Shown one piece after another: positions 23,801 through 39,590 of a DNA stretch of 64,000 bases. The stretch is from Vanilla planifolia. Taxonomy: Eukaryota > Streptophyta > Magnoliopsida > Asparagales > Orchidaceae. The notes under the pieces are model-generated. The model searched no databases. It saw only the letters and a program-made list of their open reading frames with translations, and was not told the DNA's origin. The stretch spans positions 499,809 through 563,808 of the forward strand of contig JAIUJO010000160.1 of assembly GCA_023846275.1 (NCBI GenBank), given 5' to 3'. The translations under genes were made by a program, and so were the position numbers. The number at the start of each line of letters is the position of its first letter. Position 1 is the first letter of the stretch.

Positions 23801-26800
23801 TGAGATGAATTTAAGAAATATAATATAAAATATTTAAGTGATGTTAAGGTTGCATAAGAGTAGAATTAGAGTTTTATATTAATATAATCAAATCAAACTA
23901 AAAGAATTGATAAATAAGGTATATTGTATAAAAGAATTGCAATGTAATGTATAAAGTAGGTCGAGAATAACATTCTCCAACATGTAATAGGCAGGAATAT
24001 GATGTCTGATAAAACATGCTAAAATAAAAAACATTTAAAAATATATAAATAAATATTTAATTAGATTATTTTCTGTGAGTAAAGTCAAACAACTTTTGTT
24101 TTCATATAATTTAGTCCTTATTATGAATTACCAAAGCAAATAAGAACTAAAGAGAAATAAAATATTATTTTAATATTATAAAAAGGTAAACAAAAGTAAA
24201 ACTGAGGTTATTTGAAGAAATGCAACATAACAAAATCAAATTAGCACAAATGTCACACGATAGGCGATAGGGTTACCTATAAATAAAATAAAGTCAACGC
24301 AAAACATTAGTAAATATGAGATACATTATACAAAAATGTCCATTCTAAAAAGCTTAGGTGATCAAGAGTACCATTGTTGATAGTAGAATATGGTAAAAAT
24401 ATGAAATGTTTCATAAAATAGAACAATCATAGAAACTTAAAGATTTTAAATTAAAAACAATGAGTCATTAATTGGACACCTCATTGAGATGAGTTTGATA
24501 ATATTTTTGTCTTTATTATACCTTGTTTGAAATTTTTGAGAGTTGACAAAGTAAATAAGCAAGCATATTAATAAAATCATTTTTAATATTAATCAAATGC
24601 ATATTAATGCTACTAGAATGAGAAAAGCTAAAGAAATATAATATAACCTAATGAAAGACATGTAAATGTTATAAGAGAGGAGATTTCAAGTTACATAGCA
24701 ACATATAACTGGACAAATAAGCTACATTATGAGACACCAAGTAGAAAAATTGTGCCATCCTTATTAGCTAAATATTGTATGTATTAAGATAACTCGTAAA
24801 TAATTTAAAAATATTACAAAATAATACATTTTAAAAAATAATTTTTTTAATTAAATTGATATAACTCATTTACATAGGTCGATTGACATTTTCTTAATGT
24901 TACTGAAACCCCAATTCGAATTACTATGAGCTACCAACATACAAATTTATAAATAATAATAAATTGTTATTTTAATGAAAAAATAAATTTACATAATAAA
25001 TAGGATGTGATAAATTGAGGCAATATAACATAAAAAATTTGAGAAAAAAATTTATTAAACGAGATCAATTATTTGGGAAAGCTACATTCTAAAATAAAAA
25101 TAAGATAACCTATAACACTCTTGATCCTCACATCAAGTAGAAAATAGTATATCTATTTAAGCCGAAGCAATGCAAAAAATGATTTTAAAACATAAAGAAT
25201 CAATATTGAAATTGATAGAGCTCTACGTGATTAGTTTGATGACTCATCTTTCATTTCAATCAAACAAAAATTTTAATTGTTGTGAATTACCAAATTAAAT
25301 AGGCATAAATAATGTTAAACAATAATTTCAATAAATACTTAACATATAATAAATCTTGAATGAGATAAATGTATCAAAAATAATATTAGATAAATCAAAG
25401 TTGTGTTATGGATGCATGGATGAGAATTAGAGCTTCATAATTTCAGAACAAATCAAATTTAAAAATTTGAGACCATGCATAACAAAGTTGCATTCCAAGT
25501 TACTAAGGATATGAATATAACATTCTTCATCATAAAACTAGGTATGAATTGAATGTTTTGAAAATGTTCAAAAATCATAAAAAATTAAAAAAATACATAT
25601 CGATATTTTTTTGATAAACCTATTCAAGTTGACTCAAATGATTTTTGTTAAATTTTAATTTGGCCATCTTTGAAATTAATGTGAATTAACAAAGTAAATA
25701 AGCATAAATAATAATAAATTGTTATTTTAACATTATGTGAACATATTTTATAGCATAAATTAATAGAATTCATGTAATGAAATATAACCAAATCAAATCA
25801 ATGTATGACTAAATTTTAATTTACGAAATCAAAGAAAAAACTGTAAGAAAATGAGATAAATTATACAAAAATTTCCATTCCAAGATAATTTGTAGCTTAA
25901 GAGTATTATTTTCAATCAACAAATCAGGCATGAAGTAAATTTTCTTATAAAGGTATTGCAAAACACTAGAAAAAAAGTAAAAACCATAAAAAGGAACCTA
26001 TAATTTGACAAAGATTTTTGAGATGAGTGTAATGACAAATGTTACATCTTGGTTAAAATGTGATTTAATTTATTGTGAATTCCAAAGTTAATTATAATAA
26101 ATAATAATACAATACTATTTACTATTAGGTAAATATATATTAAATTAGAAATGAAATAAATTTAAGGAATGTAGTATAACAAAATAAAGCATCATAAAAG
26201 TCATAGCATTACAATTTTAGGGTTATAAGTTAACATAACCAAATTAGAGAAAATAACTGAAGAAATAACATAAATTATAACAAAAAGTTACATTCCTAGT
26301 TATTAAGGGATTGGATTGTAATATTCTAGATTGTTCATGCATGTATGACTCAAAATATCTAGTAAAGCATGATAAAGTCTTTAAAAACATAATTTAAAAT
26401 ATAAAAACTATTTAATTCAAAATATTCAATGAATAAGTTAAATTGTGCAGAAAAGTTGCATTTCTCATTATTAAGGGTGTCATATACAAAACCCTTGATC
26501 AGATATTCAATTATAAATTAAATATCTTGTAAATAATGCATAAACAAAATAAAAAGTTTTAAAATATCTATAAAAATATTTTTTATTTAGTATAAGAAAT
26601 TAACATAATTCCAATAATGTTTGTTTCATCTCAATTACATGTTACCTTAAACTACTATGATTGATAAAAATAAAAAAACATTTATAATAATAAATCAATA
26701 TTTTAATATTATACAAATATATATATATATTAAAGAAAAAAAGAAGATAAGAGGCTTAAACCTACAATTTAAAATAACCCAAAAAAGTGAAATATTTGAA

Positions 26801-29800
26801 AAAAATAAAATAATATACAAAAGAATCTTTCATTTGAAGAGATTACAGAGATATACTGTAAATTTTTTAACAATCAAACTTGGTATGAATTCAAAGGATT
26901 CATAAAATATGCAAAAACACTACAAAATAAAATATATAAAAAAACATTTATGTCATCTTGATCGAGTGTTACTAGAATTTACCACCAATTGGAAATGTAG
27001 CTAATCATACATAAACCAAAAATATTTTTTAATATTAGTCATATATATATTATGATAAAATTATATAAATTGAAAAAATATAATATTATCAAATCTTTAC
27101 AAAATATTTCAGGAACTTAGATATATAGTTTTGGAAAGTTGCATTCAAAGATATTAAAGAGATAAAATGTAACATTGCTGATCACCAAATCATGTGCAAA
27201 TCAAAATTCATTACAAAACATGCTAAAATCTTAGGAAGGCATCAAAAAATATATAAATGAATGTTTAATTTGATAAAGTTTGTTGCGATGATTCTAACCA
27301 TGTTTTTTTTTGCCTCGATCATGTCTTTTGAATTAGTGCAAATTTCCAAATTTTTAAAAAAATAAATTATTACCTTATTATTAATTAAATATATTATAAA
27401 TCTAAAATAGAAAAAAATTAAAATTTAATATAAAAAATTCAAAGTTATGCTTTTTTCATGAGAGAGAAGAATTAGGGTATCATAAGAATATAATCAAATC
27501 CAAGCAAAAACTTTGATGAAATAAAATAAATCGTGGAAGAAATGTTTTCCATGACACCAAGGATATCAAGTGAAACATTCTTAATTGTATAATTAGATAA
27601 AAATAAATATTTCATGAAAGACAAGCTAAAATAGTAGAAAATAAAATATTAATAACAAAAAATTAAATTTTTTATTTGATCGAGTAGAACAAGATGCGTC
27701 GAATAGCACTGATTTTTTTGTAATCGATCCACATTAGATTTTCTTCAAATTGCCATAGTAAATAATCCTAAATAATAGTAAATCATTAATTAGGTAATAG
27801 GCATATAAATATTAAAGTAGAATAGATATAAATTGAAGTAATTTAAAACTAACAAAATCAAAATGATATAAAGGTCACATGAATGGAGAATTTTAGTTTC
27901 ATATTATTGTTACTCATTCATGTTGAGAAATTTAAAGTAAGATAGATTTAGTGATAAAGTTTCATTTAAAGATATTAATGAGACAAGTTCTAAGAGTCTC
28001 AATCATCAAATTATGTATGAATAAAATTATTTTGTAAAAGATATAAAAATAATAAAAATGAATAAATTATATAGAAATATAAAAATTTATTATTTAATTA
28101 GATAAAGCTAATTGAGACTATTCAAAAGAAGTTTTCTTCATCTTAATCACATCTCATTTTGAATTACTATGAATTAATAAACTAAATAACAAAAAGTAAT
28201 AATAAATAATTATTTTAGTATTATGTAAATACATATTATTGTTGAAATTGGATAAATTTATGTAATAAAATAAAACAAAAACAAAGAAATGTATTGGTCA
28301 TAAGAAATATAACATATACTTAATTAGTAATATGACAAAAACAAAGAAATTCTTTAAGAAAATTAGATAAATTTTTTAGGGAATTTTTATGCCATGAAAC
28401 TAAGTATATCATATTTAATATCCTCTATCATTAAATAAAGAATCAATCAAAATGGCTTATAAATCATGCTAAAATCCTACAATAAATAAACACTTAAAAA
28501 TATAAAATGAATATTTAATAAAAAAAATTAGTATTTCTTTACAATATAATATATATTGAAGTTAAAATATGATAAATTAAACAAATATAATGTAACTAAG
28601 TCAAGGCAATTTGAAGGTTACATAAGATATTGTTTAGATTAACATAGCAATTTAATAAAATAAAAATGAAAAATTTTGAGAAATTAAATAAATTGTATAG
28701 AAAATCTGTATTCTAAGACATTAAGCCAATAAAGCTTATCATACTCATTCTTCAAATCACGGATGAATTAGAAAATCTCCAAAAACAAAATAAAATCCTA
28801 AAAATAAAGAATTTTAAAATATAAATTTGAATATTTAATTGGATAAAACTCCTTGAGATGAGTTTGTGAACATTTTTTTCTTCTCGATGAAGCCTAGTAT
28901 GGAGTTACTAGGAATTACCAAAGTAAATATGAATAAATAATAATATTGTATTATTTTAAATTTAAGCAAAAAACTTTTAAATATGAAATTAGGTAAATTG
29001 AAGCAGTGTGATTTAACCAAATCAATTTGAAGGTCACATGATTACAAAATTAGTATTTTGTAGTAAAATAAACAAATCTAAGGAAACAACATGAAGAAAT
29101 GTGATGAATTACACATGAAACTTACATTCAAGGAAAGGAAAGAGATTAAGTGTAGCATCCTTGATAATTAAATTTGGTGCTAGCAAAAATAGCATGTAAA
29201 ATGTGAGAAAAACTTGAAAATAGAAAATTTAGAGGTATAAAAATGAATATTCAATTTGATAAAGGTCACATGGATGATTCCAACGAATTTTGCTTTTTCT
29301 CGATTTAAACATGTTTAGAATTAATATGAATTAAAAATGTAAATAAATAATAAAAATAAAATATTATTTCAATATTATGTAAATATATTTAAAATTTAAA
29401 GAGATAAATATATATTTCAGCTAAAATTAGATGAATTTAAGCAATGCAATATAATGAAATTAAGGCAACGTTTACATCACACGATAAGACTATTACAATT
29501 TTTGTGATATCATAAGATCAAAGAAAAACATTTGTTGGAAGATGAGATAAGTTGTAAGAGAAATATGCATACCAAAATATTAAGAAGATTGAGTGGAACA
29601 ACCATGATGTTTAATCCTATAAGACAAAAAATGTCTATTAGAAACTAAAATATTTAAAAATATTAAAATATATAATTAGTTATGTAGATCTCATTAACAT
29701 GAGTGTAACATCATTTGTTTTCCTTAATTGAAAACTCATCTATAATTAATATAAAATACTAAACTAAATAAATATAATAATAATAAATTACCATTTTAAT

Positions 29801-32800
29801 TTTAAGTTAATTTATGTTTTCGCTAATATAGGATGAATTAAAGTAATATAATATACCTAATTCAAAGGTATGTATAGGTGGCTTGACAGAAGATTTAATG
29901 TTTCAAAATAATAAAATAAAAATTAAGGGAAATATAGTGAGGATTGAGAAGAATTGTTTGTTAAAGTTTCAATGTAGGGTAAAAATGAGATCATGCGTGA
30001 CTTCTTGGAACGTCAAAAAAGATACAACTCTAAATGTCAAATAAAGAGTGCCAAAACAATAGAAAATAAATATTTCATAAAAATAATAATAATAAATATT
30101 TAATTAGATAATGTCCATTGAGATTAGTCGATTGAAGTTTTACTTCTATTTATAAAACCTTGTTTAAAGTTAATAAAAGTTACCAAATAAAATAAGAAGA
30201 AATAAAATAAATTATTATTTTAATTTTAATTAAATATATTAAACCTAAAAAAAATAAATTGATGCAATGTGTATAACCTAATCAAAAGGATGTTAATGTG
30301 ACACAAGAGGAGAAATCAATTTTTATTATTATATAACAAAATGAAAGAAAAAATTAGAAGAAATGACAAATGTTTTATATGAAAAATAAAGCCCAAGATA
30401 CTTAGAAGATCAAATGTAACTTCCATTACTATCAATTTTGGTAAAAATAAAAAGTCTAGGAAAGCAAGTAGAAACCTTATAAAAAATATTTAAGCATACA
30501 AAAAGGTATATTTTATTTTATAGAGCTTGTCAAAATATTTCCAACAATGTTTGCTTCGTTTATATTTGGCACTATTTAAATTTTTTGTGAATTAACAATG
30601 AAAATAAGCACAAATAGGAATAAATTATTATTTTAATGTTAAGTAAATATATATTAAAGCTAAAATGACATAAATTAAATCAATATAATATGGTGATAGT
30701 AAATTGACCCAAATTGCACATCAAAGATTTTGAGTTACATTTTAATGCAACAAAATCAAAGAAAAATCTTTGAAGAAATTAGGCAACTTCTCCGAAAAAG
30801 TTACATTCAAATATACCAATAAGGACAAATGTAACACCCACGACCATCAAATCAGCTACAAATCAAATGTGCCATATGACAAGAAAAAACCTTAGAAAAT
30901 AAAGTGTTTGGATAAATAAACATTTAATTAGGTAGAGGTCACACAAATGGCTGCAATGATGTTTACTTAGTCTAGGTTGGGCTTATTAGGGATTATTACA
31001 AATGACAACAAAAATAAGCAAAAAGAATTAAAAAATATTATTTTAATTTTAAACAGATATATATTAATGCCTAAATGAGTTCAAATTAAGAAATTTAATA
31101 TGAACAAATGAAAAACAAATCTAAAGGTCACATAATAAGAGAGTAAGATTTTCATGGCAGTATAAGAAATTCTAAAAATATTTGTAGAAAAGAGACAAAT
31201 TAATTGAAACACTTTCATTCCAAGACACTAATGAAATTGAGTGTAAAATCACCAATCACCAAATCATGAATGAATTAAAATTTTACAAAATTTTTTCACA
31301 AAACCCTTTAAAATAAAATATTTAAAAAAAATAAAAAAATGAATATTTAATAAGATATGTTTTATCACGTAATTTTGGGTAACATTATTTTAATTTTGAT
31401 CGAATATCATTTGCAATAATTGTGAATGATCAATGAAAATAAGCTTGAAAATATTAAAGTTTTTTAAATTTTATTTAAATATATAATAAAGATAAATTCA
31501 GATCAATTGTAAGAATGAAATTTAACAAAACAAAAATAATATAAATGAGAAATGAGTTCCATGTTAGTGTTTCATAACAATAAGACTTAGTGAAAGAGAA
31601 ATATTTCAAGAATGAACTAAATTGTGTAGACGAGTTGCATTGCAAGAAAATAAAGAGATTACGATTAACTCCTTAATCATCAAATAAGGTAGAAATTAAA
31701 ACATCTCACAAAGTATGATAAAAAAAGATAAAGAGTATAATCTTTGAAAATATAAAAATGTATTTTTAATCTGATAGAGACTTTTTAGACGATTCGAATG
31801 GCATCTATTACAACTCAAATGGAATTATTTTAGAGTGACTATGAAATACTAAATTAAATAATAAATAATAACAAAAAATATTATTTTAATAATAAGTATA
31901 TATATATATAACAAAATTAATGTCAATTGAAGGTGATGTGAGAGAATAATTAGAATTTCATAGTAATATAACATAATCATAGAGAAATAATCAACTGTAA
32001 TATCCTTAACCAATAAATCATTTGAAAATAAAACAATTATGCCAATATTTAACAAAATAAAATATTTCAAAAGATAAAAATAAATAGTTAAATGGATTTA
32101 TTTCATTTAAATGAGTCAAAAAACTATTTTCCATCTCAATCATGCCATATTTGAAATAACAGAGAATTACCGAAAGAAATAAGAATTGGCAATTATAAAT
32201 TATTAGTTTAATATTATAAAAATATATATTAATGATGAAATGAGATTGATTTATGCAAGGTAATATAACCAATTAACACATCACTAAATATCACACAATA
32301 GGATACATAGAGTTACATATTAGTATAGCTAAATCAAAGTGAAAAAGTTTAAGATATTTGATATGTTAAATGTGATAGTTGCATTCCAATATACTATAGA
32401 GATAGAGTGTAATATCTTCAATAGTAAAATCCCATATGAGTTTAAATGTTTTGTAAATTATGCAAAAGTCTTTCAAGAAAAAATATTCAAAATACAAAAT
32501 TAATATTTAATTTTCTAAATCTATTGGAGATGATTATCATGATAGTTTTGCCATGTCCAATGGACCTCATGTAAAATTGTAATGAATTATCAATCTAAAG
32601 GTATAAATAATAGTAAAGCTTTTTTATTTTTAGTTGAGTATATATGTAGAAGCTAAAGTGAGATAAACATAAGAAATATGATATAACCATGCTAGAAAAA
32701 ATTTTGAAATTAAATAAATTGTACAAGAAAAGTTACATTTCAAGGCATTATGGAGGTAGAGTCTCACTTTATCAATTATCAAATCAAGCAAGGAATAAAA

Positions 32801-35695
32801 TACCTACTAAGGCTTGACAAAACCTTAAAAACTAATGTCTTTCAAATAATAAAAAATATTTCATTTAATAGAGTTCATAGTGACAAGTCTAATGACCTTT
32901 GTTCCAACTTTATCATACCAAGTTTGGGATACTATGACTTACAAAATTAAATAAGTAATTATTACAATGAATTCTTATTTTAATTACAAGTAAAAAAGAA
33001 ATAAGTCCAGAATTACATGAAAGTAAGAAATGTAACATAAACAAATCAAAAAGATGTTAAGGTCACATGATATGTGAATTAGAGTTTCATAATAATAAAA
33101 GAAATGAAAACAAACAATTTGACAAAATAAGATAAATTGCATGGGAAATTCAAATTTCGAGACACTAAGTAAATCAAGTGTAGCATTCTCAATAATTTAA
33201 TCATGCATGAATCTAATGACTTGGAAGACATGCAAAAACTATAGACAAATTAAAAAGATAAAATAGAATTTTTTATTAGATAGAGCTTGTAGAGTCAATT
33301 CTAATGATATTGTTTGCATCATGATGACACCTTCCATGAAATTTCTACAAACTACAAAGTCAAATAAGAATTAAATAATACAAAATTATTATTTTAATCT
33401 TATTCAAAGTTATATTAAAACTAAAATGAAATAATTTGATATAATAAAATACAACAAAATCAAACAAGCATAAATGTAAAACAATAAAAGATTTAGAGTT
33501 CCATATTATTTAATCAAATTCCATTCCATGATTATCATGATGCCAAGTGAACATTTTCAATCAACAAATAAAGTATGAATGGAAATGCTTCATATAGTAA
33601 ACAAAACCTTTGAGAATAAAATATTTAAAGATTTAAAAATGATTATTTACATCAATAAAACTTGTTAAGATGACTATTATGATGTTTATTTCATCTATAT
33701 CATATGTTATTTGAAATTACATTTAGTTACCAAAAAAATGAACAAGCAAGGCAATAAAATAAGTTTTTAGTGTTGAGAAAATATAAATTAAAGTAAAATA
33801 AGGTAAACCAAATGAATGACACATAGCCAAACTAAATAAATATAAATGCCACACAAGAGCAGCTTAGAATTGTATAGTGTTTTAATGATATCAAAGCAAA
33901 CCAATTTAAAAAAAGTGCAAAATTAGAAGAAAAGTTAGTCTCCAACATTTTAAATATAAAGAGTTTAATATTTTTTAATGACAAATCAGAAATGAATTAA
34001 AATGTTTTGTAAACAATGAAAAAAACCAAATCATATATTTTATTAGATAAAGATCCTCTACTCGAGCTCAATGACATTTGACTCATTTCGATCATAACTG
34101 GTTCAAAAGTTTTTGGGCTCGACAAATTAAATATGCATATTAATGTTTTGAAAAGATTTGTTAAAGCCAAAATGGGATAAGTTGATGTCTTGAAATATAA
34201 CAAAATCAAATCATCAAAAATGTCACATGAGTGGCAAATTGGAGTCATGTATTAATATGACTAGATCGAAGAAAAACATTTTAAAAAACGAGATAAATTG
34301 TATGGAAAACTTCCATTCCAAGACACCATGAAGTTCAAGGGTAACATCTGTTATCATCAAATCAGTTATGAATTTAAATATTTGAAAAGCGGGTCAAAAA
34401 CCTAGACAAAAATTAAAAAATATAAAGTAAAAAATTACTTAATTGGATAAAGAGTTGAGCCTAATGACATTTATCACATCTCAATTAGACTTCATTTCAA
34501 ATGATAGTGAATTACCAATTTAAATATGCATAAAATATAATAATTTCATATTTAAATATTAAGTAAATTTATGTTAAATGTGAAATTAGATAAATTTAAG
34601 AAATTTGATAAAACAAAATAAAGCCTTGTATAAGCCAAACAAATGAAGATTACATTTTATATAGTAATATGACCAAATGAGTAAAAAATTGAAGAAATGT
34701 GATAAATGGTATATGAATGTTTTCTTTTAGGACACTAAGGAGAGAGAATTTAATATTTTTAGATTGTAAAAAATGTATGAATGAAAATATCTAATAAACA
34801 TGCAAAAAGCATGCAAAATAAAATAAATAAAAATAAAATATTAATATTTAGTTTGATACTCGTATTGACTATAGGTCAATGATGTTTGTCTCACTTATAT
34901 TTGACTTTGTTCAGAATTATTATGATTTAAAAATTAAATAAGAATAAAATATTTGATAAATTGTATGTGATTATAATATAAGATTCTAAGTATTTCTAGC
35001 TTGGTATCTTTGATGCTCATATTAGTTATGAATCAAATGCCTTAAGAAGCATGCCAAAACTATTAAATATTTATAGATAACAAAAATTTATATAATTTGA
35101 TATAACTCATTGAAATGAACTCGTTGAAGTTTTTCAATCTCCATCAAACCTCATTTGTATTTCTATGAATCACAAATATACTAAGACAGAAAAAATAATA
35201 AATTATCATTTTAATATAAAACAAATATATATTATAGAGTTAAGGAGAGAAAGAAATATAATATAAACTAATAAAAAAATTTGGATATTAAGATAAATTG
35301 TATGTGAAAATTTTTTTTTCAAGATTCCAAGAATATAAGTATAACATTCCATATCATTAATACAGGTGCAATTAAAAATGTCAAGTAAGGTATGTAAAAA
35401 TGATACAAATAAACTATTTAAAAACTATAATAATCTATGTTTAATTTAGTAGACGTTGATGGGAATCTAATGATGTTTGTTTCATCATGATCAAACGTCA
35501 TTAACAATTATAGTTAACTACAAAAGTAAATAAAGAAAAATAAAAATAAATTATTTTTTAATATTAATATTTATATGACTAACTTTAAATGAGAAAACTT
35601 GAAATAATGTAGTTAAACTCAATTAAAGTAAAATTTTTGAAGTAATGAGATTAATTTAATGGAGAAGTTACATTCTAAGATATCTAAGATATAAA
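17862..35695 (+). repeat. ~415-bp satellite array, plus orientation (segment 3, about 43 monomers)
   Basis: Starts mid-monomer at gatgaaaaactttgaagaaa and runs for about 17.8 kb in one orientation. It has the same landmarks as segment 1, including gatttagagtt, agttgcattccaaga, tgtaacatcc and cataaataataata. Monomers vary in length through internal indels. One copy near 26,285-26,460 is reduced to roughly 170 bp, and another near 34,940-35,000 lacks its middle. All open frames (60-94 codons) are scattered over both strands with no shared frame, so none is a gene. Confidence 0.9.
22895..23014 (+). repeat. Short internal tandem duplication within a monomer (about 60 bp x 2)
   Basis: The segment starting atcaagatgag and running into the catct/atctcgat part and the following cat(t)gttt text occurs twice in direct succession, at 22,895-22,959 and 22,960-23,014. 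Other monomers carry it once. Confidence 0.6.
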
Positions 35696-37895
35696 GATTT
35701 TGTTGTATTACATTATCTTCATCTATCTTATTTAAACTTTAATACACATTTACATTATGTTAAAAAATAGTTGGCTATTATTAAATCTTATTTAACTTGG
35801 TAAGTTACAATAATTCAATGAGTCAATATTAATACAAAATAAACAGCATCAAACTCATCTCAGTGAGGCCAATCAATAAAAGTTTAATGTTTACACTAAA
35901 AATGTTTTATTTATTTCTTTCGAAAGGATTTATGAGACATTTCAATTCATGCTTAATTTGTTGATCAAGAAAGTTACACTCGACCTCCTTAGTATTTTTG
36001 AATGCAACTTTTGTAAAAGGGTTATCTTATTTTAAATCTTTTTCATATTAGTTAGGTTATATTATTATGTAACTTTAAATCCTCTTACATTTTATGTTTG
36101 CATCAATTTATTTGGTTATTTTACATTGCTGTAATCAACCTCATTTCAACTTAATATATATTTACTAAATTTTTAAATAATATTTTTTAAAAATTAAGAC
36201 TTATTTAGTTTTGTAATTCAAAATAAACCTAAAGGTAGTTCTAGTTAGACTGAACAATATCATTAAGGTTGGCTAAATGAGTTTTATCTAATTAATTATT
36301 CAATTTTTAATTTCACTACTTTATTTCCATTGTTTTATCTTTCTTTGCAAAATATTTCTATTTGTAATTAGTTTTAACTTTAAAATAATAACTTTTTATT
36401 TTTACTAATTTAATTGTTCAATTTTTAGTAATTCAAAGCAATGAATATTTTTTACTTTTAGCACCTTAGAATGCGATGTTCTCATGCAATTTATCTCTTT
36501 TCCTAAAGAGTTTCATTTTAGTTTTTTAATATTACAAAGAAATACCAATTGTCCTTACAAATGACTTTAACATCTTTTCCTTTTTATAATATTACATTGT
36601 TTCATTTCATCTTATTTAATTTTATTATATACATACCAAATATTAGTAAATTAATTTACTATTATTTGTGTTTTTTACATTGTTTCAATTCATCTTATTT
36701 AATGATCTATATCCAATTAAATGTTAATTTTTAAGGCTTAAAATTTTTAAAAATATTATTTTGTAGAGTTTTGGCAAGTATTGTGAGATATTTTTATGTG
36801 TACTTTATTTGACAATGGAGAATATATCGCTTCATCTACTGATAGTTTGTAATGCCACTCTCTCATATAATTTAGCATATTTTTCAAAAACTTTAACTTT
36901 TATTTGGTTATAATCCTATGCCACGCTAAATCTTCTCTATGTGATGTTTACGTTTCTCTAATTTTCTAATATTATATTGTTCCAAGGTTTTCTCTGCAAG
37001 TTTAATGCATTTAATTCGATACTAAAAAATATTATTATTCAATTATAGTTGATAATATGCAGTAATTCCAATTAAGGTTCTATCAAGACAAAATAAACAT
37101 CATTGTACTCATCTTAATGAGATTATTCTTATTAAATATTAATTTATTTTTTAAAATATTTTATTTTCAATGATTTTGGCAAGCTTTATAAGTCATTTCA
37201 ATTTGTACCAATTTAAAGTTCAAGGATATAGTGCTTCATCTTCTTAGTATTTTGGATTCATTTCTCCTATAAAAGCTATCACATTTCTTCAAATTTTTTA
37301 AATTAATTGATTTTATAGCTATGTGACCCTTAATTTTCACATTTGTGACCTTTACATAACAAAGACTTTGTTAGATTACATCACTTTAATTAATCTCATT
37401 TCAGCTTTAATATATATTTGGTTGACATTAAAAGAAATTATTTTATTATTTTGGCCCATTTATTTTTGTAATTAATAGTTGTTCTAAACAGTATGATTGA
37501 GAAAAATAAATGTCATCAAACTTCTCCTAATAAAATCATTGCAATTAATTTTTTTCATATTTTCCAATTACTTTTTACTTTTTATATTGGCACTCCTTTG
37601 ACACATTTCAATTTTTTATGTTTTATAGATTGGATGATGTAGACCTTAAAGTTTCTTTAAATCCAACTTTCCTATCAAAATTATCTTATTTCTTCCATTT
37701 TTTTGTAATGATTTGGATATGTAGCTATTAAACTCTAATTCTACAATGTGACCATTACTTGGCATTGATTTTGTTATGTTACATTACTTTGATTTGACTC
37801 ACTTAAACTCTAACACGTACCTAATTTTAAAAATAACTAAATTTTTTTATGGTTATTTATTTCTAAAAGTCTTAGTAATTCTATGAATTTTATTT
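35696..37895 (-). repeat. Inverted block of ~415-bp satellite (about 5 monomers)
   Basis: All landmarks read as reverse complements from about 35,710, for example ctccttagtat, then aatgcaacttttgt, then gtaactttaaatcctctt, then catctcatt. The plus-to-minus switch lies just after attctaagatatctaaga (35,672-35,690). The return to plus lies at about 37,890-37,915. The 61-codon frame at 36,549-36,734 is chance. Confidence 0.85.
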
Positions 37896-39590
37896 CTAAC
37901 ACGTACCTATTTTATTATATAATGATCTTCTAGTTGAGTTCAATGATAGTTGATTCATCTCAATTAGACCTGGTTCAAAATTACTTAGAGTTGTCAAACT
38001 AAATATGATTAGTAATACTATGAAAAGATTTGATAATGCTAAAATGGGATTAGTTGATGTCTTGAAATATAACAAAATCAAATCAACAAAAATGTCATAT
38101 GTGTGGAGAATTAGATTCATGTACTAATATAACCAAATCAAAGAAAAATATTTTAAAAACTAAGATATATTGAATGGAAATGTTCCATTCCAAGACACCA
38201 AGAACATCAAGTATAATATTTGTTATCATCAAGTCATTTATGAATTTAAACATTAGAACAGCATGCCAAAACCCTAGAAAAAATTTAAAAAATATATTTT
38301 AAATAATTAGTTAATTTGGTAAAAAGTTGAGTCTATTCGCATTTATCACATCTCAATCAGACTTAACTTCAAATTATTGTGAATTACCAATTTAAATATG
38401 CATAAAATATAATAGTTTATTTTTTAGAAATTAAGTAAATTTATGTAAATGTAAAATGAGCTAAATTTAAGCAATTTAGTAAAGCAAAATAAAGCCTTGT
38501 ATAGGCCAAACAAATCAAGATTTAGTTTTATATAGTAGTATAATCAAACTAGAAAAAAAATTGAAATGTGATAAATGGTATATGAACATAATATTTTAGG
38601 ACACTAAGGAGATAGTGTTTAACATTCTAGATTATCAAAAAAATGTATGAATGAAAAACTCTTATAAACCATCAAAAATCGTGAAAAATAAGATATTTAA
38701 AAATAAAAATATTAATATTTAATTTGACACTAGTCATTGTCGTTGGTCCAATGATTTTTGTCTCCCCTATATTTGACTTCATTTAGAATTACTAAGAATT
38801 ATAAAATAAATAATAATAAAATATTGGATAAATATTTTGTGATTATAATCTAAGATACAAAGCATTTCAATCACAACATCCTTGATCATGAAATTAATCA
38901 AGAATCATGTCTTATGAAGCATGTTAAAACTTTTAAATATTTAAAAATAGAAATATGTTCATGTAATTTGAAATAACTCACTGAAATGTGCTCTTCATTA
39001 TTTTTTTTATTTTTCATTAGACCTCATTTGGAATTTCTATGATTCAAAAATATAATAAGGAATAAAATTAATAAATTGTCATGTTAATATAAATTAAAAA
39101 TATATTATAGATTAAATGTGACAAACTGAAGAAATATAATATAAATAAATAAATAAAATTTATATTGAGAAAAGTTTTTGTGAAAGTTGCATTGTAAGAT
39201 ATTAGGAATATTGGTGTAACATTCTACATAATTAATATAGGTCAAATAAAAATGTCATATAAGGCATGTAAAAATAATACAAATAAAATATTTAAAAATT
39301 ATAATAATCTATATTTAATTTAGAAGATGTCATTGATGCGAATGTAACGATGTTTGTTTTTCCTTGATCAAACGTATTTAAGAATATATTTAACCAAGAA
39401 AATAAATAAGAAAAAATGAAAATAAATTATTTATTTAATATTAAGTACATATATAGCAAACTTTGAATGAGAAAACCTAAAGTAATATAGTTTTACTCAA
39501 TTAATGTAAATGTTTTGAGAAGATAGGGTTAATTTAATGGAAAAGTTAGATTCTAAGATATTTAGAGAATGAAGATTTTATTATATTATA
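37896..39590 (+). repeat. Plus-oriented satellite, second copy of 34,020-35,695
   Basis: Matches 34,020-35,695 monomer for monomer at a shift of about 3.88 kb. Chance frames on the minus strand at 33,997-34,248 and 37,896-38,120 translate to visibly similar strings (shared DLILLYFKTST), which shows the relationship without implying a gene. A shortened monomer near 34,940-35,000 is reproduced near 38,820-38,880. Confidence 0.85.

Noticed and set aside
33997-38120. Two similar predicted peptides (33,997-34,248 and 37,896-38,120, minus) suggesting a gene family
   Set aside because: They lie at equivalent positions of the duplicated 3.88 kb satellite block. Their similarity follows from the DNA duplication, and other monomers do not keep the frame.
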